Origin: Pontederia crassipes | Lineage: Eukaryota > Streptophyta > Magnoliopsida > Commelinales > Pontederiaceae | DNA: 64,000 bases | NCBI GenBank assembly: GCA_030549335.1 | Contig: CM060193.1 | Span: 63,336,646 to 63,400,645 of the forward strand | Reading direction: 5' to 3' | Shown here: positions 49,912 to 63,540 of the stretch, one piece after another | Numbering within the stretch: the first letter of the stretch is position 1 | Layout: each line of letters begins with the position of its first letter | Position numbers and translations under genes: made by a program | Notes under the pieces: generated by a model | Databases searched by the model: none | Told to the model about the DNA's origin: nothing | The model's input: the letters and a program-made list of their open reading frames with translations, nothing else

Positions 49912-51867
49912 GTGATTAAAATATGTATTTTTATAAATTAACACGTAATTGGCAATTAAAATATTATCAAGATGCAATGATGAATAAATTTTTTATTAAT
50001 ATAGTAATTATTTATTATACTTTCATCAGTATTGTAGTACAATAAAATAAATAATATTAGTTAATAATTAAATGAAGATAATGAAAGCATAAACTAAATG
50101 AATATTCATAATAATTACATTTTTCATATTACAATATAATTGTACTAATTATCCCAAACGTGGTTAATGTTAATTTTTAAAAATATTATACATAGTATAA
50201 TTTAGTGTATATTCTAATCTTATTAAGATATTAATAAAATTACACTATTAAATATATATATATATATATCAAATCAAGTTAAATTATTGTAAATATAATT
50301 ATTACATGTAGTAAGGTTTAGTGAGCTGTTGCGATAAGATTTACATTTATAAAAATAGTACAGTAATTTTTGTATTATTTGAAGCGTACTAATAAGTGCA
50401 AGTTTTCAAAATATGAATTGTTCAGTTTTTTACTACTAATTTTGAAAACTATTATATTGTGCCTCGCATATTTTTTAGTAATATCCATAGTTTTTAATTA
50501 TATTAATTTTTTTCTTTCATTAGTTATATATGATATTAATATAGTACTGTTATCATACACGTGGGTTTATGAATAAGTTAATTTGATTTTATTCATTAAA
50601 CTATTTATTAAATTAGGCTAAACATTTTTAAATAATTATAAAATATAATATTTTTAAAGTGAATTATTATTTGTTTGATAAAATAATAAACATATTTCTT
50701 TAGTTCTTACTTTTTATGTTATTGGAATTCATCTGTTCAATCATTTTTTTTAGTTCTCCATTGTCCTAGATTTATTGATCCTCAAGATTTAGGAGGTGTT
50801 TCTACGTTACTAATAATCTGAAATTAAATTACTTATGCCCGTTATATTATATTATTTATTTTATTTTAATTTGTAGATAATTTAGATTGTCTAGCAATGC
50901 AGATTATTTATTAAGTGGCAATCTATTTTTATTTTCTTTCCATTCTCACTCTTTCCAATTTAGACGAATAAAACATAAAATTAATATAAAAATTAATTTA
51001 ACAGCATAAAATAATAGTATTACCATCATGATTATCATAATTAATAATTCATTTTAAAACTATTTTATTATTTTTATTCACATGAAATGCATATTATTAT
51101 TAGTTATTATTTTAAATATTATATATATTCATTATCGTTATTTTCATTTAAAAATATATGAAATATTTATAATTATATTTAATTAATTTATTTTTTAGCT
51201 GGATTATATAATATTTAATTTAATGTTAGTGATAAAGAATATTTTAGTAAAAGTTATATAGTATCATTTGAATTGTTGAAATGATTATTTGTACATAATA
51301 AATAAGGTAACGTATATTACAATAATTTAATACGTGATAATTTTTTTATTAGACAAAGTAATGTGAAAAAATAATGTAGTAAATGCCTCTTTAAGTTATT
51401 AAGTTCTAATGCTTCCTAAAGGTACGATCGATCCCTCTATTCGTAGAATATATGTGATGTTTTTACATGTGCCATTTTGTCCAAGAAATTCTGCCAATGT
51501 TGATTATTGTTTCGAGGCGTTTCTGATATTTAAGTTGCACTTTCAAATAATCAAGCTCAATTCAAAATTTCAGTTGATTAAATTCTAGGACTGAAATTTA
51601 TTGTACATCTGGTAACTAGTGCCCTTCTTGAGGTGCATGTTTCATTTTGATGGTAAATGGCAAGATATCATATATTCAGATAACAAAATAATTATTAATA
51701 TATTTTTCAATATAAAAAGTAAACTAATTTTCAGAATTGATAATTCTAAACAATTTATTTACACAAAGGCCAAAGCAAACATAGACATATTAATCTTGGA
51801 TAATACCTTGTTTTTTTATAGCAATTCAAATTTATTTTTCAATATGTCTTCGATCTGCTTCCTTCTA

Positions 51868-52525
51868 AGGTTCTGATTGGCAATATTAAAATTAGCATTT
51901 CAAATAATGTTAGCGGTCGAAATGCTAATTTTTTTTATTTGGTAAATGATAAAAATAGGTAGCGTTTAGAGTTTTATATAAAAATATTGAAAAACTACTT
52001 CTATTATCATTTAGCGATTAGAGGTTAGCGTTTTATTTTTTTCAATATTACTCATATTCAAATATATTATTTATTTCTAACTTATATTATTATTTCCTCG
52101 TTTTTATTTTATAATCATTTAACTATCTTTATTTTTATATTCATGCTTAATTAATTACAAATTATTTATATGTTAACAATAAATAATAATAATTTCACAA
52201 TCAATATTTTTATATCATGGGTGCACTATAAAAAAAATATTGTGAATATAATTTTCTATATATTTTAACAAAAAAATTAGTTGTGAAATTTTATTCTATT
52301 TAATTAAGATATAAGTATTTAATTTATTGTATTATTATAGAATTTATATAGTACTTAAATTAAATAATTTGTCATGTCTAATTATGTCATTTTGTATTCA
52401 TCAGCTAATTCTTTCGCTAAGTTTACCAAACACTTATTTGTTATAACTTCTAACCGATAATCATCATTCGCTACCCGCTATCCACTAGTTAATCTGCTAT
52501 CCGCTTATCAAACCGCTAATAGTGC
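51868..52525. mobile_element. Dispersed AT-rich TIR element, copy 1
   Basis: Homologous to 63541-64000: both have TTCTGATTGGCAATA or CTCTGATTGGCAATA starts, TGATAAAAATA, GGTTAGCGTTTTAT and TATATCATGGGTGCA. The right end reads AATAGTGCCAAATAGAG, whose inverse CTCTATTTGGCACTATT pairs with the left end. It is non-coding and probably a non-autonomous DNA transposon. Confidence 0.65.
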
Positions 52526-52776
52526 CAAATAGAGATTAAGTATTATGTGATTTGTAATTCTACAAAATATCAATACAGTAACACAACAATGAGGAAAGTG
52601 ATCACTACTTGATCTATTTGAAAAATAAGACAAATATATAAGAGATATGTAATCCCAAACTATTAGATTGGAGATCCCATATTTTACACCCAAGCTAAGA
52701 TATATCCAAGTGAAATATGTTAATTTACTCAATATAAATCTCTCAATTGTTAACTTGTATCCCCCAGCTTACAATT

Positions 52777-53589
<813 letters not shown>

Positions 53590-54974
53590 AGTTGAAGAGC
53601 ATTTGGTGTAATTTGTTCCTTTCCTCGAATCGTTTCCAAAAGCATGCAAGTTGGAATTCAAAGTACTCAACAGGATGCACCACCTTTGATGTCTTAATTT
53701 TTTTTTTCATTATTTTGAGGCCAAAATTGGACAATCACTGTCAAACCCAAAAAAGAAGACCTGAAAATGATCCAAACCCAATAGCATCCGTCCCTTTCAA
53801 TTTCTTCCCCTACAATTGAGTGGATACAAGTTGGAGAAAGCTCCTTGGACACAACAAATGGTCCAAAGATATATAATTCACCAATCTGTATGAATAGGAA
53901 GACACTTAACAGTTTGAAATGCTTGTTTTGGGTTGGGTTTAATAAGTGATAGTAGCTTCTTCAAGTTATTTGTTATAATCAGCTCCAAAAATATACATTT
54001 CAATCTGAGAAAAATGAGTGTACTACATGCTTATATGCTGCACTATACTGCATTGAATGGTAAGTAGATTGACCTAAGGTTAAATGTTTTGATGAACAGT
54101 AATATGTACAAGGTCGACCGACCTATTATAGTTCATGCAGTATATTCGGTGCCCCCTTTCAATCTTTACGTGACAATAAAGAAATATTTGTACATGACAG
54201 GCAATAACATGCAAATTATGAACTCAAAGTCATCCCTATTGGCGTTCTGCAGTCCAGTGTCCCATCAGAAACTTGCAATTCATAATCAGACCACTGGCTA
54301 ATTATCACTGTAACTACATCACGATAAAGTTGCATAAGTTGGCCTCCCAACCGAGTGTACTTCTTCATTGGAGTTTGCTTATGTGGAATGCACAAAGAAA
54401 AGATGGCTAGGGGTAATTAATGGTAGAGTATTTAATCAGGTATCTTCAGCTAATCATATAAGTACCTTATGAATGCATATAATGGTGTAGGCTACTCTGG
54501 TTCTTGGATTTCTGGTGTGCCAAACTGAAGCTATAATGGGTTACAACTTAAGGATGGAAATGAAGAGTCTTCTCTGAGATTAACTTGATTGCCAGGTTTC
54601 TACTTTTAAGATTTATGCAAATCATATATGCAGAGTAACCTGGTAAGCCATATATACATATTCATCAATTCTTTAAAGAACAAAATTATCATAAGATACT
54701 GAATTCAAAAGAACCAAAAGCTATCTTATCTCGTTATGTAATGTGATGCTGAGGGGAAAAAAAGTAGAGCCACAATAATTCACCATAAGGTAAGTAAAGC
54801 AAATCCCTCCCTTTTCATTGCAAGTTGCTGTCTACACAAAAGAAGCCTTTCTTTCTCCTTAAAGAAATATCATGCATATATGCACTTCTCCTAGAATATT
54901 GCTATTTTAAAGAGGACAGAGTTAATCATTTCAATCATCTCAGTTCCCTTCCATCTCTAAACTGTGCCGGTGAC
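53590..54974 (+). promoter_or_regulatory. Upstream region of WAT1-like gene 2
   Basis: Aligns in order with the upstream region of gene 1 from about 53720 onward, interrupted by small indels. It has no clear TATAAAA; the only conserved AT-rich core-like word is CTATTTTAAAG near 54902, about 70 bp before the ATG. The foldback element lies immediately upstream. Confidence 0.5.
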
Positions 54975-57830
54975 ATGGACGACAGGAAGATTTATATGGT
55001 TGCAGTCTTGATCCAAGCCATATTTGCTGGCATGTCTGTGATATCAAAGGCTGCACTGGACAATGGTTTGAGCAGTTGTGTGTTCGTATTCTACAGACAA
55101 GCTGTTGCCTCTATCGTGCTGGCCCCAATTGCCATCCTTCAAAGGTAAACTGAATCCTCTGGGTCCTACAACATTTGCAATTTTGTTATTTCATCTGGTT
55201 AATAGAAAACATCTCAAAGATCACTCTTATATCCTAATTATATGTTCCCAAGGAAGAAAAGTTCACCACCTTTACACTTGGTGACACTGATCAATGTGTT
55301 CTTGCATTCATTGGGGTATGTCAAAATTAAATTTCAGCCTTGCAGATTTTACGACATAATTTTTTTTGTTTTGTGTAGAAGCTGACTTCAACAGTAATAT
55401 TTGTTTCAGGATAACTTTGACATTAAATATGTTGAATGCTGGCTTGAAAGATACCTCAGCCACACTGGCCTCAGCATGTACTCAAACTCTTCCTGTGCTT
55501 ACCTTCTTTCTGGCCGTGCTCCTCCGGTTGGCTTCCTTAAACTACTTAAAGTTTCTTCAGTTTTGTCTCTTGCGATGAGAAAATCATTCAATTCAAATCA
55601 AGCATTAATTGTAAGTAAAAGAGGAGAACTTTACTTTTGCCAAGAAATGTTCTCAAATTCATAGTAGAGATTTAAACCGACTGCAAAATCAATCAATCAT
55701 CTTTTGCAACCGACTTCTCAGACACATCTGATAAAATCAGAATGATATAGAGAATGTTATCATGGCCCATGCCCAAGGATGAACACAGGAGAAATACCAC
55801 AAGTGTTATTTAACTGAACTAGCAATATGTGTATGAAGATTAGTGAATATGTAGAGCATCCCACTCGACGCCTTGGTGCAGAGTATTTATTCTTTATCGC
55901 CTAATTAATTACTGGAACTTTGATCACCTAATTCTGTACATGGAGGTATGCAACCAACTTTTACAGGATCGAAGGCATAAAGATGAGGAGCCTTCCAGGA
56001 TCAATGAAGATGGTAGGGATGGCACTCTGTTTGGCTGGAACTTTGGTAATGGCTTTCTACAAAGGCCCTCATCTCAAGCCTTTGATACATCACCACCCCA
56101 TTGGCCACAGCTCAAACCAAAATGGTGCTGACGCACCTTCTTCCGATACAAACTGGATTAAGGGGACCTTCTTCGTAATTATTGCTAACGTCTCGTTTTC
56201 TTTGTGGCTAGTTCTGCAGGTGCATAGTTGAAATATATCAAATTATAGTAGCAGATACGCTTAACAAAGCTGATTACTGATACGAGTTCTCCCTCTTTTC
56301 ACCTTTTTTTTTTCTTGCAGAGTTTTTTGCTAAAAGATTGCCCGGACAAGGTCCTTTTCACAACTCTGGAATGCATCTTCAGCACAATTCAGTCGTTTTT
56401 AGTTGCCTTGGTGCTTGTGAGAGACTTCTCCAAGTGGAAGCTGAAGTTAGATGTGGGCATCTTAGCCATCGTTTATTCTGTAAGTACAATCTGAAATGGT
56501 ACCTCCTGATCATAATCTGAAAGGTGACTATTCACATAATTTTGTCAACATAGGAAAGGATGTTTGATGGGTCATGTAACGTTGGGAAACAATAAATAAA
56601 TGGACACCCCTTCTCACTGATGATGCATCTGCTACTACTTCATATTGGTTTATATGCAGTTGACTGTGAATAGTTGCATGACATGCATTGATTGCAGGCT
56701 GTGGTCGTGACGGCGATTTCCTTCTACTTGCAATCTTGGTGTGTCGAGAAGAAAGGGCCCGTAGTTGTTGCTATGTTCACGCCGTTGGCGCTCGTATTCA
56801 CCATGATCTGCTCAACTCTATTCTTGGGGGAACTGATTCATCTAGGAAGGTGATTTCTTTAGCTCTCTAAAGACCCAATATTATAAAATTAAATTTGATT
56901 GACAGAGTTAATTAGCATAGTTGTTCATAATTGACAAGCAGGTAGCCTCTTGTTTAATTTGTAAAATCGATAAGAATACTATTGTGATAACTTCAGATTA
57001 ATTAAATGCTAGTAGTAATGCTTCCAATTGAAGCACTGTATTTGATGGTTTAAAATAAAAATCCTTACTATGGATTATCTTTTGATCCTCTTTAAAGTTT
57101 AAAGTTTGGGTTATTTATATAAACCACTCTTAAACTATCACAATTTTTTACATTTAACTTTAAATTTTGAACTTATTTTTTTTTTGAATTCATAAACTAT
57201 CGTGACTTTTTCACTTTAATCCTTCCATTCACTTCTATTATAGTTTTTGTTACTTTCGCTTTTTCTCATTCATGAAAAGATAAAATTATCCCTCCGTTCA
57301 TAACACATCAAATAATAAATATAAAAAAGAAAAAATATTCATTGCTCCGGTCGTCTCCCACCACCCCCTAATCTAGCCATAAAAATTAAATGTTCCAATA
57401 TTATTTTTATTTTTTGTTTATTATTTGATGTGTTATGAAGAGAGGGGTAATTTAATTTTTTTTCTTGAATGAGAAAAAATAAATCTAACAAAAATGTAAC
57501 AGAAGTGGACGAGAGGATTAAAGTGAAAAAATCACGATAGTTTAAAAATTCAAAAAAAAAGTTCGTAATTAAAGTAGATGTGAAATATCATGATAATTTA
57601 AGAGTGATTTATGAAAATAATCCTTAAAATTTATTACTGTTGTTCCCTAATAATTTAGTTGTTTGCAATGTGATTCCAGCATCTTGGGCGGAATTCTACT
57701 GGTTGGAGGCCTCTATAGCGTTCTTTGGGGGAAAAGAAAGGAGAGTGCACTTTGTGACACCTCCAATGAGGAAGGAAAACACAATAATATTGTAGACAAG
57801 GAAACAGCATCACCATGTCGCTTAGCTTGA
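54975..57830 (+). CDS. WAT1-related EamA/DMT transporter, gene 2 (intact, 7 exons)
   Basis: Tandem paralogue of gene 1, predicted multi-span membrane transporter; substrate unknown. Exons: 54975-55144, 55253-55315, 55410-55526, 55967-56219, 56321-56479, 56698-56849, 57680-57830. Introns are GT-AG with the same phases as gene 1. The exons sum to 1,065 nt (354 aa) with no internal stop. Motifs: MDDRKIYMVAV at the start, FVFYRQAVASIVLAPIA, LKDTSATLASACTQTLPVL, YKGPHLKPL, CVEKKGPVVVAMFTPLALVF, LFLGELIHLG, GGLYSVLWGKR. Exons 1, 2 and 7 are one, one and two codons shorter than in gene 1. Exon 5 encodes 53 residues, 41 identical to gene 1 by hand count. Intron 6 is enlarged by a MITE. Confidence 0.92.
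57108..57623. mobile_element. Long-TIR MITE in intron 6 of WAT1-like gene 2
   Basis: Left end GGTTATTTATATAAACCACT pairs with the inverse of the right end, GGATTATTTTCATAAATCAC. Pairing continues for roughly 200 bp (CTCTTAAACTATCA against CTCTTAAATTATCA, GTGACTTTTTCACTTTAATC, ATCAAATAATAAA). The element is non-coding, about 515 bp, and can fold into a long hairpin in the pre-mRNA. Gene 1 lacks it. Confidence 0.85.
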
Positions 57831-58231
57831 ACTTGAATGCTGATATGAAGCAAAGGCAAAGCTTGATATCAAAGTTCATTTGAGTTGAGGGATATATGCC
57901 AACTTCTACTACTATGTATGCATACACCTGTTAGTGACGTTTCTTTTCTTTTTTGGCACATTAATGATGAATATTGTAAGTTAACATGAATAATTTTTTT
58001 CACCCATATCTTGTTCGGTCATCAACTTTATAATCAAAATCATAATCCTTTGATCTCCCACCCTCTACTTCATCTCCCAGACTCCCACCAATTATCAATT
58101 AAATGAACAGTAAAATTAAGCACAAGGATAATATCGTAGATAATTTACAAAAATCAATTGGAATTCGTGCTTTTAAAAATGTTCCAATATTAGCACGTCG
58201 AGCTTTATTTAAAGATACTTTTAAGTGAAAA

Positions 58232-60377
58232 TGTAATGCTCAGGACGTCTGGAAAAAAAAGAAAAAGATAAAAAAAACTAAAAGGAAAAGATAAATAAGA
58301 AACAAAGTCTTAGATTAGAGGGAATTGAATCAAATCTTAAAGTCACAATTAGTCTCAAACTCCTCTTCTATAAATATAAGGTTAAAACAAACCTAACAGA
58401 CCCTTATTTTCGTGCAAGTCGGCCTTAGCTATTCCTCTCGTTTTCGTGTGTCTCTTTCGCTCTCCCTCGCACCGAATGGCTGCCACCCAACAACAGAGAA
58501 ACCAAAGGACTTGTACAACAATGACACACATCTGGATAAAGAGGAACGATTGGAGAAGATGAAGAAGAAGAGGAAGAAAAAAAAGATGAGGAACGTGAAG
58601 TTTTAACGGAAACTTCACAAGGCACGGAACTAGGGTAGATTCATTATATAATCATGATTTTAGACTTGAAGCATTTCCTAGTTGATCCCTAATTATAGTA
58701 TGATGCTATATGATGGTGCATGATGCCGACCATAGTCGAAAAAGACGACTAGAACGTCCTTTTCGCGTCCGCGTTGTTTCTGGGTAATGAAACCCGGCCC
58801 GGGTTCTCTACAACCCGGCCCGGGCAAGTCCATACTCGGATTGAGTTCGTCGGAATTCGGTCTCGAGTCTGCCATTACCGAGAGCGTGAAGCTCTACGAC
58901 GAAGAAGCACCTAGTCCGAGCAATTCCATGACGAAGTCGCATTCGGTCGTGACCCTTTTCGAGAATCTGTCGAACCAGCCGAACGATCCGATACGAACCC
59001 GGCCCGGGTATGACTTAAACACAACCCGAGTCATGTCTTAGTTTTTTGAGTTGATGTCCTATGAACTCGGCTCGAGTTCCTGCCATGCTTGGTTCGGGTT
59101 CCAATAAGTAAGATGTCAATTTTATGATCTTTTGACTCCTGATTCATGTACTTAATCCTGATCTAAGTCATGATGATGATTATGTTGTTTATGCCCTTAT
59201 TAATGACGATGTCCATCACGACTCTGTGATTCTATTATGATGATTTAATTTTAAATTTAGATTCAATCATATCGGTGATGATCCATACTTATTAATGCTT
59301 ATTTATTTTATGATGGTGATGATTAAGATGTTTATGCATATCTGATTTTTCTCTATGATCCTATATTGTAGTGTTAATTAAATCTGATGTGATGATGATG
59401 ATTTGAACTCTTGATTATTATGATCATATGATTCTCTTTTATGATGACATAAATTCTAATCATACTTTGAGTCCTAATGAAGATAAATTAAAAGCTGTAA
59501 GATAAAAGACGAAAAATATTAAATAGAGAGTTTTTTTTATGATGGACCATGGTCAGTTATGGGCTGACTACGATCAGTTATGGACTGACTTTACCAGTTA
59601 TGATGATGATGATGGACGAGTTAAGACAGACCTATCCGTGGGTTGAAATATACTCCAAATAAGTCAAAAATAAATAATAAGATGATGTAGAAGATGAAAC
59701 ATATTAACAATAAAATGTTCTTATGATGATTATTGGCTCTTGTCACTCTTATGATGGTCTTTCCATGATTAATATGCTCTAACAAAGATGGTTCAATTTT
59801 TTATTATCTATGTTCGTACAATGATTTTCCATGATTCTTTATATATGACCTTATAATCATGATGATCGGTGCTTGTTATTTATGATCATTTATTTTGATC
59901 CTTGATCCTATGATATCACGAAGATGGCACATTGATTTATGAATCTCTTACGATCATATTTTATTTTCTTGCATGATGATGCTATTATGATATCTTATAA
60001 TTGTCTTTACTTTACTTTTATACTGAGTTGTAAAACTCATAAGGAAGTTTCTCTCCTGTATATTCCTAAATACAGGATCAGATCAGCACATGGATGTCCT
60101 GCGTCATTTACTTGATGTCCTAATTTATCTTCTCTTATTAGCATGGTAGGTGATGTATTAGATGAGTTTCTCAACAATCATAAGATAGATTCCTTCTTTA
60201 GTTTCCGCATATTTCATTATGATGTTATTCATCTTTATATTCCTTCATGATGTCAATCTTCTACATATGATGTCAGTCAATCTTCTTTTTGTCAATATGA
60301 TGTACATGTAAGAATGATTCGTAGTGTTTTCAAAGCGTATTCTCTCACATGGCGGGATGCGATTTAAGAGCGTTACA
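58232..60377 (+). mobile_element. Ty3/gypsy-type solo LTR, 2.1 kb
   Basis: Begins TGTAATGCTCAGGACG and ends GAGCGTTACA, inverted ends of the TGTAACGCTC type seen in chromovirus (Tekay-like) LTRs. Flanks are GAAAA (58227-58231) and AAAAA (60378-60382), a near-perfect TSD. Near the 3' end is TACTGAGTTGTAAAACTCAT, a stretch usual for such LTRs, and a TATA box lies at 58369. No internal region or second LTR is present, as expected after LTR-LTR recombination. Confidence 0.8.
58369..58376 (+). promoter_or_regulatory. TATA box of the solo LTR
   Basis: TATAAATA, 137 bp into the LTR, with a CT-rich stretch downstream. It is the likely core promoter of the former retrotransposon and could drive read-through transcription rightward. 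Confidence 0.55.
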
Positions 60378-60382
60378 AAAAA

Positions 60383-61353
60383 GATAAAAAAAATTGCTTA
60401 AAATTCTGTTTAATGCGATTCCACCGGATTACTTTATCCAAATCGGATAATTTAAATGAATTCAAACATGATTCGATTTGACCTTCCGATTTACTTGTTA
60501 TTTTAATATTATTCTACTTATCTTTCTATCCATTGGACTTAGTCTATATTTATTTCCTCTATTTTTATTATTCTGTACATTAGAAATTATATAGAGTTAT
60601 CCCATTGTTTGGAGTCGATCCAACATCAAAGCTTTTTTCAACGTTAAATAACGTGACATGACTTAGTTGAATTGAATTATTTACTGTAAAAAAACACTAA
60701 TTTCACTCCTCTCTATATATTTTATTTTCTTTATCATTTTACACTTAATTTTTCTTTTACCCTTATTCAGGTCCCTTTCTCTTGTTATATTTCAAAAGTT
60801 TAATGTTCATTTCATTTCTGACTCCAATTATATATTTCGTTAATAAGTAAATGTTTTAATATTTATTATGGAATGTTAATTAATTAATATGGACAAATAC
60901 AATCTCTCTGTTGTCATTTTTATAAATTGATCAAAAAGTTTATGTTCCAAATAGTCTTGGTATTATTTAATATATGTTAATTAGCATTTACTTTCAAAAT
61001 TCCTGCGATACGTATGGATCTTTTATTCACTCAACCAAAACAAAGCTGGATTTTTATGCAAAAAACAAAACTAAATTTCATTAAATGAGCTTTTGTTGCA
61101 TTAAATAATTAATTATTGTGTAAAAACAAATTTTCCAATTGAGTTTATTTAATTTATTATTTAATCATACCAGTTTATAAAAAATATATAGATGAAAAAA
61201 TAGTAAAAATGATATAATAACAGTAACATTCCATCCATAGGGAGATTAAAAATGACTACACTAATAATAGAATGATTATATATTTTCTTGAATTTGGTTT
61301 ATTATTTATTGTTTATTATGAATTGTTGATGATGGAATAGGTGTAACAGAAAT
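60383..61353. other. AT-rich intergenic DNA
   Basis: About 1 kb with no gene, RNA or repeat recognised. Confidence 0.5.
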
Positions 61354-61356
61354 AAG

Positions 61357-63365
61357 CACTACAAAAAGTTTAAATTTGTGATGGATATCCCACAAAATTC
61401 GTCGGAATTCAGGATTCTGACATATTTTCGATGGTTATGTACTGTTCGAAAAGCTTCGTCACAAAATATTTTTCAATGGGTAGAAAGTTTCTTCGAAAGT
61501 TATGACAAATACTACCATCAAAAGAGCACCCTTCGAAAGTTTTGATGGGTAGCAACCATAAAAAATTTCAAAGGATGCCACATCCTTCGAAACTTTTAAC
61601 GAGTGGTATCGATCAAAAGTTCCAAAGGATGCCATCCCTTCGAAACCTCTGGCAGGCAAATTCGTTGGAAGTTCGGTCAGAAGTTTTAAAGGATAATGTA
61701 TCCATTTGAAATTTAGTTTTTTTCTGAAAATTATTTTTCTAAAAAACTAAAAATTTCAAAAAAAAATAGTTATTTGCCAAAATTCTTATTTTTGAACTGA
61801 ATAAAATTATATCAAAATTAATTATTTGCCAAAATTATTATTTAATAATTAGTAGTATTACAAAATAATTATTATTTCACAAAATTGATTAAAATATAAA
61901 AAATAATTATTACATGATTGAAATTAATTATCAAATTCCAAAATTGTATAATTTATAATTTATAATTCCAAAATTGATTAAAATTTATTATTAAATTTAT
62001 ACACGATTTGTAAATTAAAGTTTTTCACAATATCTTATCGTCGACATCATCGTGTCCATCATCACATCATAATCTTCATTTGTTTTTGTTGAGTTTTTAG
62101 CATATGTAGTTGTCAGTTCAACTTGTCGTTGCATCTCGTACTACAACTTTTGGTGTATCTTTTGTCTCATCAAACTGATGTAGATCCTTAAATCATTTGT
62201 GTCCAAAAGTCGTTTTACATTCTGACCTAGATAGTCAGGCGATTTATGACTGAATTCAATATCTGCATGATTAGTAGATGTGATCCTTCTTCACACCATC
62301 ACTCCTTTCTGCGTGACTTGTGTAATATGTTCGACTTCTTTTTTGTTGAAATCCTGAAATTTATTATTAGGCATTTGTTAATAATAATAAAAATACAAGT
62401 TTATTAATTATTTTGAACGTTTTGTCTTACGTATGCTCCCAAGCAAATGACGAAATTCATTCTTCCTTTTTCTTCTGATGAGTTCTCAGAAAATTATAAC
62501 GTAACAAAATATGACATCATTCCTTTTGCAATAGTGGATGTATATATATAACCACCAATGTACAAGCAAGCTCCCTAATTGGATTTCTTATTTGATGTAT
62601 ATATAATATTATTAATTAATTTCATGATGTAATAATTAATTTTGTAATATTATTAATTTTAAAATATTAATTTTGGTAAATAATTAATTTTAAAATAATT
62701 TTATTCAGTTCAAAAATAAGAATTTTATCGAAATTAAACTTTTCAATTTTTTTATTTTTACAAAAAAAAGTAATTTAAAAAATTAAAAAAATTATGTTTG
62801 TGTTTGGATAGATGAACTATGCTAAGTTCTTAGAACATTTTGAAGTGACGATTTTATTTTTGAAGATTGTTTGGACAAAATTCTAGGAGTTAGAATTTCC
62901 CAAGCAAGAATTTCACGGCTCCAAGTGAGAAGTTTTTGAGTTCTAGCCTCGAGTCAAAACTTTTCGGCAAGAACTTTCTGTGTTAACCGAACTCCAATCC
63001 GCACGGGCCCACCGGAATTCACCCTCGTGTTTGGCTGAACTTACTAAAGTTCTCGTCTTTTGTTCCTATCCAAACACAGGTTATAAGTATATTATCATTT
63101 AGAACTTTTGACGAATATGGTGTAAATTCTGAAGGGGGTCTCATCCTTCGGAAGTTCGGATGGTTACCATGTGTTGGAGCATCTTAAGGCCACTCTTTCG
63201 ACGATTGTATCCATTGTAACTTTCGAGAAATTTTTTTACTTCAAAATATATTTTGCGACCAGCACTTTTCACCATCGAAAAGCCTAAAAAATCTCAATTT
63301 TCAATAGATTTAGTGAGAATATGCCGCAAAAATATTCATCACAACTTTAACTTTTTTACATTGTG
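61357..63365. mobile_element. Decayed CACTA-like element
   Basis: Left end CACTACAAAAAGTTTAAATT and the inverse of the right end, CACAATGTAAAAAAGTTAAA, pair and continue through GTTGTGATG or TTTGTGATG. Subterminal repeats are of the TTCGAAAGTTTTGATGGGTA type (61430-61700 and 63110-63240). Minus-strand sequence around 62040-62370 has the look of a decayed accessory-transposase C-terminus (MQRQVELTTTYAKNSTK). The flanking triplets AAG and GTA do not match, so the ends are less certain than for the other CACTA elements. Confidence 0.65.
62799..63079. mobile_element. MITE with TIR GTGTTTGGATAG inside the CACTA-like element
   Basis: TGTGTTTGGATAG near 62800 faces CTATCCAAACACAGG near 63065, about 280 bp apart. 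The interior is non-coding with repeated AAGTTCT/AGAACTT words. Ends are precise to a few bases; TSD not determined. Confidence 0.65.
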
Positions 63366-63540
63366 GTAGAAAATATAGAAATGGTGTTATCAGGCGACGA
63401 ACACAAAAGGCTTTATTGCATGACCTGCTTTCCTACCAATCTGATCGTTTGGTTTAGTTGATAAAAAAATAAATGATAAATTTAAATGCTAATAAATAAT
63501 TCATTAACTAAAATTGATTTTGAAAATAAGCACTTTCATG

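Larger units (their letters stand above)
48132..51867. other. AT-rich intergenic DNA
   Basis: 3.7 kb without a supportable gene. It contains a CTC microsatellite (49080-49103), a TA microsatellite (49873-49909) and stretches of very high AT content. Confidence 0.5.

Noticed and set aside
58412-58606. Lysine-rich frame ending MKKKRKKKKMRNVKF, preceded by a TATA box
   Set aside because: First considered a small gene, but it lies inside the solo LTR bounded by TGTAATGCTC and GAGCGTTACA, so the TATA box is the LTR promoter.
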